From NCBI GenBank assembly GCA_041725875.1, contig JBGRQB010000011.1:1-51319 (forward strand): 51,319 nucleotides of DNA, read 5' to 3'. This DNA comes from JBGRQB01 sp041725875 (GTDB lineage Bacteria > Bacteroidota > Ignavibacteria > Ignavibacteriales > Melioribacteraceae). Positions 32,882-42,000 of the stretch are shown piece by piece. How positions within the stretch are numbered: position 1 is the stretch's first letter; each line of letters opens with the position of its first letter. Both the position numbers and the translations under genes were made by a program. Below the pieces are notes generated by a model, which was not told the DNA's origin, made no database searches, and saw only the letters and a program-made list of their open reading frames with translations.

Positions 32882-35143
32882 ATGACAGCCAACTTTGAGA
32901 TGATTAAAAGTGCGTACAGCGGGTTAAGAACGAAGAACGAAAAGATAAGAGAAATTTTGAAACGCCCTGTAACACTGGCCGAAAAAATTCTGTACTCTCA
33001 CCTTTGGAACGATCTCGAAAGAGAATTTAAAGGAGGAGAAGATTACGTAGAACTAGCACCTGACAGAGTTGCAATGCAGGATGCAACCGCGCAGATGGCA
33101 TTATTGCAGTTTATGCTTGCCGGAAAGAAAAAAACAGCGGTTCCTTCCACAGTACATTGCGATCACCTTATTAGAGCGAAAATCGGCGCTTCGAAGGATC
33201 TTGAAGTTGCCAATGCAGAAAATGCAGAAGTTTTTGAATTTTTAAAAACAACCTCCCAAAAACATGGAGTCGGGTTCTGGAAAGCAGGAGCCGGAATTAT
33301 TCATCAAGTTGTTCTGGAAAATTACGCTTTTCCGGGCGGATTGATGATTGGAACAGATTCTCATACGCCTAATGCCGGCGGACTCGGAATGTGTGCCATT
33401 GGTGTCGGCGGCGCAGATGCTGTTGATGTTATGGCGGGAATGTCGTGGGAACTTAAATGGCCCAAACTAATAGGCATTAAACTTACCGGAAGTCTTTCAG
33501 GATGGGTATCGCCAAAAGATGTTATTCTTAAAGTGGCCGGACTCCTGACCGTAAAAGGCGGAACCGACTGTATAGTTGAATATTTTGGCGAAGGTACAAA
33601 ATCTATTTCCTGTACAGGAAAGGCAACCATTTGTAATATGGGAGCCGAAATAGGCGCAACCTGTTCTGTTTTTCCTTACGATGAAAAAATGGAAGCTTAC
33701 CTCAGAAAAACCAAACGTAATGATGTTGCTGATCTTGCAAATGAAAACAAACAATTTCTTGTGGCAGATGATGACGTAATTTCCAATCCTGAAAAATATT
33801 ACGATCAGGTAATTGAAATTAATCTCGACGAGTTAAAACCATTGCTGAACGGACCTTTTACTCCTGACGCTGCCTGGACTCTCGAAGATATGAAAACAGC
33901 GGCCAGGGAAAATGATTTTCCTGAAGAACTTAAAGTTGCACTTATCGGGAGTTGTACAAACTCAAGTTACGAAGATATCGACAGATCAGCCAATATTGCA
34001 AAACAGGCAATGGCAAAGGGATTAAAAGCAAAATCACTCTTTAATATTACTCCCGGTTCTGAACAGGTAAGAGCAACAATTGAACGTGACGGACAATTAA
34101 AAACCTTAACAGATTTTGGCGGAACCGTTCTTGCAAATGCCTGTGGGCCCTGCATAGGAATGTGGGAAAGAATTGATAATGACAGCGGAGAAAGAAATTC
34201 TATTGTTATCTCTTTTAACAGAAACTTTGCAAAAAGAAATGACGGAAATCCAAATACGCTGGCATTTATTGCGAGTCCGGAAATCACAACCGCACTTGCC
34301 ATAGCAGGTAAAATTACATTTAATCCAGAAACTGATTATCTGGAAAATGAAAATGGTGAAAAGATAAAACTTGATCCTCCGTTTGGTGATGAACTTCCTC
34401 TTAACGGATTTGAAGAAGATCTTGAAGGTTATATTGCTCCGCCGGAAAACCCTGATTCAATTTCAGTGGTTATAAATCCGGAAAGTAAACGTCTTCAATT
34501 CCTGAAAAAATTTACCGAATGGAACGGAGAAGATTATCTGGATATGCCTATGCTTCTTAAAGCAAAAGGAAAATGTACAACAGATCATATTTCAATGGCT
34601 GGTCCCTGGTTGAAATTCAGAGGTCACCTGGATAATTTATCTGACAATATGTTCCTTGGTGCAATAAATTATTTTACAGATGAATCAGGCGCGGTTAAGA
34701 GTCAGCTCGACAATGAATATAAACCTGTTCACCAGACAGCCAGAGATTATAAAGCAAAAAGTATTAATTGGTTTGTTGTTGGTGATGATAACTACGGCGA
34801 AGGGTCAAGTCGTGAACAAGCTGCAATGGAACCCCGGTTTTTAGGTGGTAAAGTGATAATTGCAAAAAGTTTTGCAAGAATTCACGAGACAAATCTTAAA
34901 AAACAGGGAATGCTTCCTTTAAAATTTATTAATCCAGCAGATTATGAAAAATTTCAGGAAGATGACAGGTTAAGTATTATTGGATTAAAAAATCTGGCTC
35001 CGGGTGAAAAAGTTAAAGGGATTCTGAAACATTCAGACGGAATCGAAGAAGAATTATTCTTTAATCACACATTAAATTCAAATCAGATAGAATGGTTTAA
35101 AGCAGGAAGTGCATTAAATTTAATTGCAAAACAAAGTAATTAG
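32882..35143 (+). CDS. Aconitate hydratase (mitochondrial-type aconitase A)
   Basis: This 753-residue enzyme isomerises citrate to isocitrate in the TCA cycle. The [4Fe-4S] cysteines are at residues 358 (IGSCTNSS), 421 and 424 (ACGPCIGMW), the same numbering as in mammalian mitochondrial aconitase, which this subclass resembles. 'VPSTVHCDHLIRA' and 'GTDSHTPNAGGLG' carry the active-site His/Ser residues. The swivelling domain shows 'GKCTTDHISMAGPWLKFRGHLDN', 'GDDNYGEGSSREQAAMEPRFLG' and 'KSFARIHETNLKKQG'. AAAGG precedes the ATG. It follows gmhA by 26 nt and ends at a strong terminator. Confidence 0.96.
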   Translation: MTANFEMIKSAYSGLRTKNEKIREILKRPVTLAEKILYSHLWNDLEREFKGGEDYVELAPDRVAMQDATAQMALLQFMLAGKKKTAVPSTVHCDHLIRAKIGASKDLEVANAENAEVFEFLKTTSQKHGVGFWKAGAGIIHQVVLENYAFPGGLMIGTDSHTPNAGGLGMCAIGVGGADAVDVMAGMSWELKWPKLIGIKLTGSLSGWVSPKDVILKVAGLLTVKGGTDCIVEYFGEGTKSISCTGKATICNMGAEIGATCSVFPYDEKMEAYLRKTKRNDVADLANENKQFLVADDDVISNPEKYYDQVIEINLDELKPLLNGPFTPDAAWTLEDMKTAARENDFPEELKVALIGSCTNSSYEDIDRSANIAKQAMAKGLKAKSLFNITPGSEQVRATIERDGQLKTLTDFGGTVLANACGPCIGMWERIDNDSGERNSIVISFNRNFAKRNDGNPNTLAFIASPEITTALAIAGKITFNPETDYLENENGEKIKLDPPFGDELPLNGFEEDLEGYIAPPENPDSISVVINPESKRLQFLKKFTEWNGEDYLDMPMLLKAKGKCTTDHISMAGPWLKFRGHLDNLSDNMFLGAINYFTDESGAVKSQLDNEYKPVHQTARDYKAKSINWFVVGDDNYGEGSSREQAAMEPRFLGGKVIIAKSFARIHETNLKKQGMLPLKFINPADYEKFQEDDRLSIIGLKNLAPGEKVKGILKHSDGIEEELFFNHTLNSNQIEWFKAGSALNLIAKQSN

Positions 35144-35173
35144 TTGGAAATCTAAAATAACCTCAGATATAAA

Positions 35174-35203
35174 AAAAGGGTCGGAAATTTTCCGACCCTT
35201 TTT
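35174..35203. terminator. Bidirectional terminator after aconitase
   Basis: A strong stem (aaaagggtcggaa / ttccgaccctttt, small loop) has an A run on the left and a T run on the right. It lies between the aconitase gene and the convergent acyl-CoA synthetase locus. Confidence 0.9.
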
Positions 35204-35236
35204 GATTGGGGAGATTGTGATTCTACCCAATAGAGG

Positions 35237-35878
35237 TTAATTAACTTTTATTCTGATGTCAACAGCGTAAATTTCACCATCTTCATCTATTATTAGCGGA
35301 TTAAAATCAAACTCTTCAATATTTTTGTTTTCAATCATCATCATTGCAGCAGATTTTATGATCTTTTTGAGTGACGGAAGATTTGCAGGCGCTTCACCTC
35401 TCACACCTTTAAGCAACTCACCCATTTTTGTTGAATTGATCATATCATCAATATCTGCTTCACAAAGATACGCAGATTTCATCGAAGTGTCATTAATTAC
35501 TTCAACATATTTTCCACCTGTACCAAACATTAACATCGGACCAAATGAAGGATCTCTGAATCCGCCCACAAGAACTTCGTGTTTTGTTTTTACAAATTTC
35601 TGAACCAAGTACTCTTCCACTTCATAATTGTGAGATTTGAAGCTTTCTGAAATTTCTTCTGCAGCTTTGTGTAATTCTTCTTTTGTTTTGATGTTTAACT
35701 TAACAGCGTTTAATTCAGATTTATGAACAACATCTTTGGAAATCCCCTTAACCACAAGAGGATAATATGATTCGTCAACTGAATCAAGTTCATTTGGTTT
35801 TACAATTAAGCTTGTAATTAACGGCAGTTCATATTTTTCCGCAACTTTGTTAACTTCCTGCTGACTGATAAATCCTTT
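35237..35878 (-). pseudogene. ATP-grasp (beta) module of ADP-forming acyl-CoA synthetase, cut off by an upstream in-frame stop
   Basis: The reading frame runs on, in phase, directly from the TAA that ends the alpha module. It gives 213 residues with no stop and no ATG. It aligns in my reading with the beta subunit of archaeal ADP-forming acetyl-CoA synthetase (AcdB). The lead-in 'EVNKVAEKYELPL' is followed by 'YPLVVKGISKDVVHKSE', 'QKFVKTKHEVLVGGFRDPSFGPMLMFGTGG' and the C-terminal 'EEFDFNPLIIDEDGEIYAVDIRI'. The ATP-grasp domain would bind ATP and phospho-His. The first plausible start, GTG at 35755, falls inside the core strand and would remove about 41 conserved-looking residues. It is therefore most likely the second half of a formerly fused gene rather than an intact subunit. 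Confidence 0.7.
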
Positions 35879-37312
35879 TTAAGATATAAGAAGACATTGA
35901 CCTTCAATTGCAAAAAGTCTTTTATATTCTTCTCTGTTTTCCGTAAGTCGTTTTTGCGCTTTGGAATGAAACAGCATATTTTCAAATATTTTTGCAGGAG
36001 CATCGTTTGTGAAGAATAAAGGACGCTGATATTGAGATTTTTCCCAATATTCCGGAGTTGTTTCAGGAAGAGGGTAAACTATCTGCACAATTGGTTTGTC
36101 AGATTCTATTTTGTTTACTTCTTCAAGAACCGGATAACCTTTTACCATAACAGGTTCGGTGAAAAGATTTATAACAGCATCTACATTTGGATCTTCTGTT
36201 AAAATTTTGCAGCATTCTGCAAAAGCTTCTGCGGTTCCGCCCGGAAGAAGATCTACAGGATTTTCAATACTTCCTTCAGGATGAACAATTTCTTTTAATT
36301 TATTTCTGGTTTCTTCAGATAAATCAGCCAGTTTTAACCCGTGAGATTCACAGGCATCAACGCATAAAATTCCTGGTCCGCCCGAATTTGTAACTATTGC
36401 TACATTTTTACCTGCAGGGACAGGGAAATTTTCAAATCCTCTTACTGTATCAAGCATTTCCTGAACATCATCGGCACGAATAACGCCGGCCTGATTAAGA
36501 ATTGCATCAACAACTCTGTCACTGCCGCCAAGTGCGCCTGTGTGAGAAGATGCGGCTTTCATTCCGCTTTCTGTGCGTCCGGCCTTTAAAACTATACAAG
36601 GTTTTGTAACTTCGCCCAAAATAAACGGTTTTACAAACTCGGTTCCGTTTATAAAGCTTTCAAGGTAGTAGGCAAAAGTTTTTATATTTTCATCTTCCTG
36701 CCAGAAGTGAAGGAAATCATTTTCATTTATATCAGCTTTGTTACCAACACTTATAAAATGAGCAAATTTGAATTTTGTTATTCTTGTCTGATTAAGAATT
36801 GTAACTGCCAATGCACCACTTTGTGAGGCAAAACCGACTTTACCCGGATAAACAGGTTCGGCAACAAAAGTTGCGTTCAGACTAACAGAAGGATCGGCTC
36901 CGATAACACCCATACAGTTAGGACCAACCATTCTTGCGCCGGCTGCTTTTACTTTTGCAAGAAGTCTCTCTTCAACAGCAGCGCCTTCTTCACCTGTTTC
37001 TTTAAATCCGGCAGTAATTAATACAATAGATTTTATTCCTCTTGCAAGGATAGTATCAATTGTTTCTTCGGCAAATTTTTTGGGAACCATTACCACTGCC
37101 AGATCAACAGTTTTATCAACTTCTTCAATTGTGTGATAACATTTAATTCCATGTATTTCATCGGCTTTTGGGTTGATAGGAAGTAACTCTCCCTTATAGC
37201 CGCAACTTTTAATTGTATTTATAAACTCGTATCCGATACTTCCCGGTTTCGTTGATGCACCAACAACCATAACGGTTTTGGGATAGAAAAAATTTCTGAT
37301 AGCTTCGTTCAT
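35879..37312 (-). CDS. ADP-forming acyl/acetate-CoA ligase, alpha (CoA-binding) module
   Basis: This 477-residue protein has an N-terminal CoA-binding Rossmann domain (VMVVGASTKPGSIGYEF), a succinyl-CoA-ligase-like flavodoxin domain and 'FASQSGALAV'. The phosphorylated catalytic His is H257 in 'AASSHTGALGG', the same position as in archaeal AcdA. Such enzymes make ATP and acetate from acetyl-CoA, ADP and phosphate, or run in reverse. The stop TAA follows 'EGQCLLIS' exactly where the linker to the beta module begins, and the beta sequence continues in phase. The N-terminal half alone should be unable to complete catalysis without the ATP-grasp module, unless readthrough or re-initiation occurs. 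Confidence 0.88.
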   Translation of the reverse strand: MNEAIRNFFYPKTVMVVGASTKPGSIGYEFINTIKSCGYKGELLPINPKADEIHGIKCYHTIEEVDKTVDLAVVMVPKKFAEETIDTILARGIKSIVLITAGFKETGEEGAAVEERLLAKVKAAGARMVGPNCMGVIGADPSVSLNATFVAEPVYPGKVGFASQSGALAVTILNQTRITKFKFAHFISVGNKADINENDFLHFWQEDENIKTFAYYLESFINGTEFVKPFILGEVTKPCIVLKAGRTESGMKAASSHTGALGGSDRVVDAILNQAGVIRADDVQEMLDTVRGFENFPVPAGKNVAIVTNSGGPGILCVDACESHGLKLADLSEETRNKLKEIVHPEGSIENPVDLLPGGTAEAFAECCKILTEDPNVDAVINLFTEPVMVKGYPVLEEVNKIESDKPIVQIVYPLPETTPEYWEKSQYQRPLFFTNDAPAKIFENMLFHSKAQKRLTENREEYKRLFAIEGQCLLIS

Positions 37313-37403
37313 TTTATAACCTGAATTTTATGTTCAAATTTCTGAATCTAAAATAAGTAATTAATTAACGATATCCATATAATTTTATCGTATTTTACAG
37401 GGT

Positions 37404-37424
37404 GAGACAGGCAAAACCTGTCTC
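37404..37424 (-). terminator. Hairpin terminator after the m5C methyltransferase gene
   Basis: An 8-bp perfect stem (gagacagg / cctgtctc) with a 5-nt loop lies 7 bases beyond the stop codon. The T run on the minus strand is weak, so it may be an RNA-processing or pause hairpin instead. Confidence 0.6.
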
Positions 37425-37431
37425 TGAAAAT

Positions 37432-38886
37432 CTATTTATTAGCTTCTTCCGGAGTGATAATTTCGCTGGTTCTTAATGCTCTTGGGAACTGACTTTTTAA
37501 CCCGTCTTTAAATGCAATTGCAGTCCCGAAAAAGAGATTATTGTACTTCACAATTTTTTGTCCGTACGGCTCAAATTGTTTTTTGATTATTCCCCCGTCT
37601 ATATATTTTCTCAGATCGTCGGGATTATCAAGTTCTATGATATTTTTGGTAATGTATGGAGCCAGAACCTGTATTGCGTAGGAATTCAGGTGTGCATAAT
37701 CGCGTTTGTCTACAAGTCCGAACTTTCTTCCTATTCGTAAAAAGAGATCATAATTATCGGAATACCAGTCTTTATCAACAAAGTTAAAATCATTTCCTTT
37801 TCTGATATATTTGAAGCCTTGCAGAATTTCCAGCGGAATTCCAAAATAACTGCTGATTTGTTCCAGATATTTTTTCATATCCTTGCTTTTTGCAGAAAGG
37901 AGTTCAATGTTTCGTTTTTTATAATCTGCTTTTCTGGTTGGTTCTGTTTCGCCGGTTTTTCTCAGTTTACAGATAAAAAATCCTTCCGAGTTAACTTCCC
38001 AGGGGATAATTCGGTGTGCTTTGGCTATTTCAGGATTTAACTCTTCCCCGTTATAGCTTGTGAAAGCCGGGTGAGATTTTACAGGAAGTTCAATTTCTTT
38101 AATTTCAACCGGATATTTTCTGAGAATTTTATTTAGTGTAACTTCATTTTCTTCAACAGTAAGCGTGCAGGTGGAATAGATCATTTCTCCGCCCGGTTTA
38201 AGCATTTTAAGAGCACTGAGTAAAAGTCTGAACTGAAGCTCGGCAATTTTCTCAGCCTGCTGTAAACTCCACCAGTTACTCACTTCTCCCTTTTTCTGCA
38301 AAATTCCGAGTCCGCTGCAGGGAGCATCAACGAGAATTTTATCAAAGGTGTTTTCAAAAACTTTACTTAAAAGTTCACCTTTATATTTTATTGCGCCAAA
38401 GTTGACGAAATTCATTTTATCAAAATTAAATACCAGACTTTTTATACGATTAATATTTGGTTCGTTAACGTAAAGTGTGCCTTTGTTTTCCATCATTTCC
38501 GCAAGCTGGGATGATTTTGAGCCGGGAGCGGCACAGAGATCGAGAACAGTATCTTCGGAATCTGGTTGTAAAATTAACGGAGGAATCATTGAAGAAAGAC
38601 TCTGGATATAATATTTACCGAGAGTGAATTCCAGTGTTTTTCCAATATATTCAAATCCGTTTAATACTCTGTATCCAAAAGGGATATTTGGCAGAGCTTC
38701 GAGTTCTATTCCGTATTGTTTTAAACTTTCAACAATTGCTTCGTCGTTTCCATCGGCAGTTGAAATACGGATATAAGTATTTGCATCACTTTGAATATAA
38801 TTTCTGTAATTTTCCAAAAAATCTTTGCCAAAAGCATCCAGCAGATATTCTTCTATGTTGTCACTTAAAGCTATATTTTGAGCCAT
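37432..38886 (-). CDS. rRNA (cytosine-C5-)-methyltransferase, RsmB/RsmF/NOP2 family
   Basis: This 484-residue protein makes m5C in rRNA. The SAM-binding motif is VLDLCAAPGSKSSQLAE (114-130). The two catalytic-cycle cysteines are C190 in DAPCSG (motif IV) and C240 in YSTCTL (motif VI), as in NSUN/RsmF enzymes. The C-terminal 180 residues, with 'YIRKGNDFNFVD', 'GRKFGLVDKRDYAHLNSYAIQ' and 'PYGQKIVKYN', resemble the PUA-like tail of RsmF-type proteins, which guides RNA binding. RsmF is therefore favoured over RsmB, but the target position is not proven. It begins one base after the stop of a small hypothetical gene. Confidence 0.9.
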   Translation of the reverse strand: MAQNIALSDNIEEYLLDAFGKDFLENYRNYIQSDANTYIRISTADGNDEAIVESLKQYGIELEALPNIPFGYRVLNGFEYIGKTLEFTLGKYYIQSLSSMIPPLILQPDSEDTVLDLCAAPGSKSSQLAEMMENKGTLYVNEPNINRIKSLVFNFDKMNFVNFGAIKYKGELLSKVFENTFDKILVDAPCSGLGILQKKGEVSNWWSLQQAEKIAELQFRLLLSALKMLKPGGEMIYSTCTLTVEENEVTLNKILRKYPVEIKEIELPVKSHPAFTSYNGEELNPEIAKAHRIIPWEVNSEGFFICKLRKTGETEPTRKADYKKRNIELLSAKSKDMKKYLEQISSYFGIPLEILQGFKYIRKGNDFNFVDKDWYSDNYDLFLRIGRKFGLVDKRDYAHLNSYAIQVLAPYITKNIIELDNPDDLRKYIDGGIIKKQFEPYGQKIVKYNNLFFGTAIAFKDGLKSQFPRALRTSEIITPEEANK

Positions 38887-38887
38887 T

Positions 38888-39313
38888 TTAATATCTCTGC
38901 AGATTTAATGAAACAAAAATCTGGTTTGATATTTCCACCTGGTTTTTTGACATAGGAAAGCAGTTTTTGTAATCATCTACAATTGCTCTCACAGTGTCGT
39001 CCAAATGCTTTTCGTAAGCTTTAACTGCATCTTCGATAACTTTTTCATCAACAGGAACCACAGTTGTTTCCGGTTTGGTTCTGTTAGCATATAAAATATA
39101 TTTTGCGTGTGTTACATCAGGAGCCTGATAGTGAGTGTTATTGCTTGTATCCATTAGTTCGTAAGCTCCGAATAATTCCGGACCAAGAACAAGTGTTTTT
39201 TCAGGCAATTTTACTTCTTTGGTTTCGGCATCATTAACAAACATTTCAGGAAACTTCTTTAATTCCCCGTTTTCAAGCTTTTCTGTCCAGTTTTGTATAA
39301 ACTTTTTTTCCAT
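38888..39313 (-). CDS. Conserved-looking hypothetical protein
   Basis: This 141-residue soluble protein has no signal peptide. The sequence is mixed alpha/beta: 'VLGPELFGAYELMDTSNNTHYQAPDVTHAKYILYANRT', then two helices with acidic and aromatic faces (VIEDAVKAYEKHLDDTVRAIVDDYKNCFP). I do not recognise a family. It lies one base upstream of the rRNA m5C methyltransferase on the same strand, so the two are almost certainly co-transcribed and may share regulation. Confidence 0.7.
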   Translation of the reverse strand: MEKKFIQNWTEKLENGELKKFPEMFVNDAETKEVKLPEKTLVLGPELFGAYELMDTSNNTHYQAPDVTHAKYILYANRTKPETTVVPVDEKVIEDAVKAYEKHLDDTVRAIVDDYKNCFPMSKNQVEISNQIFVSLNLQRY

Positions 39314-39412
39314 TTTTTCCCGGCAATCTAAATAAAATAAAACGTGTTATAGTACAAATTAAATGTATGTTTATCAAGTTGGATGGTGCGTATGAAGTGG
39401 TTTCTTATAAAG

Positions 39413-39435
39413 AAAAAGCCGCTAAATGGCGGCTT
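39413..39435 (-). terminator. Terminator overlapping the end of lgt
   Basis: A 7-bp GC-rich stem (aagccgc / gcggctt) with a 6-nt loop is followed on the minus strand by TTTTTCTTT. The stop codon of lgt lies within the hairpin. Confidence 0.75.
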
Positions 39436-40213
39436 CTTTCTTTTTATATGCTTTGTAAATCAGATATATTCCAAAAATAATCAGAGGTATACTGAGGATC
39501 TGTCCCATATTAAGTGTCATTCCTTCTTCAAAGTAAGTCTGGTTTTTTTTATAAAATTCTACAATTATTCTAAATCCGAAGATCATTACTAAAAACACAC
39601 CAAAAATTAATCCGTCAGGTAAATTCCACGCTTTTGTTTTATAAATGCGGAATGTTGCAATAAATGTGGCAAGATATGCCAGAATTTCATAAATCTGTGA
39701 TGGATGACGCGGAACCGGGTTTTCTTCTGCACGCGGGAAGAGAAACGCCCAGGGAACATCAGTTGGCGAACCAATTATTTCGGAGTTCATCAGGTTACCT
39801 GTACGAATGAAAACAGCAGCAAGCGCAACAGTTATAACTACTTTATCCATAATCCATAAAAATGACTGATCAGCTTTTTTTCTGGAATAGAGATAGAGTC
39901 CCGCAATTATTCCCACTGCAGCTCCGTGACTTGCAAGTCCGCCCTTCCAGGTCATAAAAATTTCCACCGGATGCTGTAGATAATATGCCGGATTGTAGAA
40001 AAGACAATGACCGAGTCTGGCTCCTATAATTGTACTTAAAATCATATACCAGAAAAGATCATTTAAATCTTTATCGCTTTTTCCTTCCTTTGTAAAAATA
40101 TCCTGCATAATTTTTAAGCCGATAACAAAAGAAGAAGCAAAAAGTAATCCGTACCAGCGGATTGTAAAGGGACCAAGTTGCATAATGTCCGGACTAATAT
40201 CCCAGGTAATCAA
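39422..40213 (-). CDS. lgt: Prolipoprotein diacylglyceryl transferase
   Basis: The start is assigned to a TTG that has AAGGA 8 bases upstream and directly precedes 'ITWDISPDI', the usual N-terminus. The frame is open further up but without a site. It gives 263 residues with about seven membrane helices. The conserved 'GGLASHGAAVG' holds H96 (equivalent to the essential His 103 of E. coli). 'RTGNLMNSEIIGSPTDVPWAFLFP' and 'RHPSQIYE' are further Lgt signatures. It attaches diacylglycerol to the lipobox Cys of prolipoproteins, consistent with the several lipoproteins in this window. Confidence 0.95.
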   Translation of the reverse strand: MITWDISPDIMQLGPFTIRWYGLLFASSFVIGLKIMQDIFTKEGKSDKDLNDLFWYMILSTIIGARLGHCLFYNPAYYLQHPVEIFMTWKGGLASHGAAVGIIAGLYLYSRKKADQSFLWIMDKVVITVALAAVFIRTGNLMNSEIIGSPTDVPWAFLFPRAEENPVPRHPSQIYEILAYLATFIATFRIYKTKAWNLPDGLIFGVFLVMIFGFRIIVEFYKKNQTYFEEGMTLNMGQILSIPLIIFGIYLIYKAYKKKEAAI

Positions 40214-40414
40214 TACGATGTTCCTTATTAAGTAAAATTGAAAAATGAAATATAAGATATAAGAAGCATATATGAAATTAAGGGGAGCAAAATTACCTTC
40301 TTTTATTTTGTTTTGGGAGCTGCACAAATCAATTAATTTGCAAGAATAATAGTAACTTTTCACATTATTTTTATATCTTAACAGCCAACTTAAATTAATA
40401 ATTGGCAGTAAAAA

Positions 40415-41992
40415 TTGAAAATTTCAGAATATGACTTTTTAATAATAGGCAGTGGTTTGGCCGGTCTTTATGCTGCTGATTATGCATCAAATTTCGGCAA
40501 GGTTGCAATACTTTCCAAAACAACTTCGGAAGTGAGCAACTCTTATATGGCGCAAGGCGGAATTGCTGCTGTAATTGATGAAAATGATTCTGTAGAAGAG
40601 CATTTTTCCGATACGGTTAATGCAGGCAGAAAGCTCTGCAATACCGAAGCTGTAAAAGTTCTTGTTGAAGAAGCAAAAATTTTGATTGATGAAATTATTT
40701 CTGCCGGAATGGAGTTTGACGAGTCAGAAGGCAAACTTGCTTTGGGTCGCGAGGGCGGACATAATAAACGTCGTGTTCTCCACGCCGGAGGAGATGCAAC
40801 CGGAAAAAAACTGGTTGGGTTCTTCACACAAAAAGTTCTGCAAAATTCCAAAATAGATTTTCTTGAAAATACGCTTGTTTATAAACTTATGGTTGACGAG
40901 GATATTTGTCAGGGAGCCTATGCATATAATTACGATCAGAGAACAGATTATCTGTTTCTTGCAAAAAACACAATTATTGCAACAGGCGGTGCTGGCGGAG
41001 TTTATAAAAGAACAACAAATCCTTTTACATCTATTGGCGACGGAATTACTCTGGCTTATGACGCAGGCGCGGAAATTGAAAGTATGGAGTTTGTACAGTT
41101 TCATCCCACTGCTTTTTATACAGGCACACCCGAAACCTTTCTGATAAGTGAAGCTGTTCGCGGCGAAGGAGCTTATCTTATTAATTCCGAAGGAAAAAGA
41201 TTTATGCAGGAACAGCATCAGCTTGCTGAACTTGCTCCGAGAGATGTTGTATCAAAAGCGATTCACAGAGAACTTAAATCTTCCGGTAAACCAAATGTTT
41301 TTCTTTCACTGAAACATCTGAATGAAAAAAAGATAAAAGAAAGGTTCTTAACAATTGCCGGCGAAGCAAAAAAACATAATGTAGATATTTCAAAAGATCT
41401 TATTCCTGTTGCTCCGGCCGCACATTATATGGTTGGTGGAATTAAGACAGGAGTTAATGCCGAGACAAAAGTACGCGGACTCTTTGCAATTGGCGAAGTT
41501 GCTTCAACCGGAATTCATGGAGCTAATCGTCTTGCAAGCAACTCACTGCTTGAGTGTCTTGTTTTTGGCAAGCGCGCGGTTAACTATGCAGACAGTCAAA
41601 AACCAGATACAGATGAAGTTCGAAATACTGTTATTAAACAAACTCTTAAAGTTGATGACAACAAAAAAGATTTTACAGATAAATTACTGACTGATCTTGC
41701 TGACATAATGAACAATTATGTCGGGATTATCAGAAACGAAACAGGATTATTAAAAGCTTTGGAAGAACTTGAAAAACTGGGTTCCGATTTTCCTTATGAA
41801 GATAATGAATATTTTAGTCTGAAAATAAAAAGTGTGTTAAATGTATGCAGACTAATAACAAATGCAGCTTTGTTACGCAAAGAATCGCGCGGCGGACATT
41901 TACGCGAAGATTATCCTGAAACCAAAGAAGAGAACAGATATCTGATTGTCCAGCAAAAAAACAGAAAACCAAAATTCACAGAAATAAATTAA
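40415..41992 (+). CDS. nadB: L-aspartate oxidase
   Basis: This 525-residue flavoenzyme, the first step of de novo NAD synthesis, oxidises aspartate to iminoaspartate. The FAD-binding loop is IGSGLAGLYAA (residues 11-21). 'SYMAQGGIAAVI', 'LGREGGHNKRRVLHAGGDATG', 'FVQFHPTAFY' and 'HGANRLASNSLLECLVFG' are the fumarate-reductase-family and NadB blocks. The start is a TTG (TTGAAAATTTCAG), which gives the expected N-terminus. It heads nadB-nadC-nadA with short gaps. The divergent 200 bases to lgt should hold promoters for both directions, but I could not identify one. Confidence 0.96.
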   Translation: MKISEYDFLIIGSGLAGLYAADYASNFGKVAILSKTTSEVSNSYMAQGGIAAVIDENDSVEEHFSDTVNAGRKLCNTEAVKVLVEEAKILIDEIISAGMEFDESEGKLALGREGGHNKRRVLHAGGDATGKKLVGFFTQKVLQNSKIDFLENTLVYKLMVDEDICQGAYAYNYDQRTDYLFLAKNTIIATGGAGGVYKRTTNPFTSIGDGITLAYDAGAEIESMEFVQFHPTAFYTGTPETFLISEAVRGEGAYLINSEGKRFMQEQHQLAELAPRDVVSKAIHRELKSSGKPNVFLSLKHLNEKKIKERFLTIAGEAKKHNVDISKDLIPVAPAAHYMVGGIKTGVNAETKVRGLFAIGEVASTGIHGANRLASNSLLECLVFGKRAVNYADSQKPDTDEVRNTVIKQTLKVDDNKKDFTDKLLTDLADIMNNYVGIIRNETGLLKALEELEKLGSDFPYEDNEYFSLKIKSVLNVCRLITNAALLRKESRGGHLREDYPETKEENRYLIVQQKNRKPKFTEIN

Positions 41993-42000
41993 TAAAAGAG

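Noticed and set aside
35879..35881. TAA read as a recoded sense codon (general stop reassignment)
   Set aside because: TAA, TAG and TGA all end other intact genes at expected positions in this window, so reassignment across the genome is not supported.
40214..40363. N-terminal extension of Lgt
   Set aside because: The TTG at 40213 has a good AAGGA site and gives the expected WDISPDI start; the upstream codons have no family match.
40724..41218. Long open frame antisense to nadB
   Set aside because: The nadB product is complete with all family motifs, and the antisense translation is rich in Cys, Phe and Ser, typical of a shadow frame.
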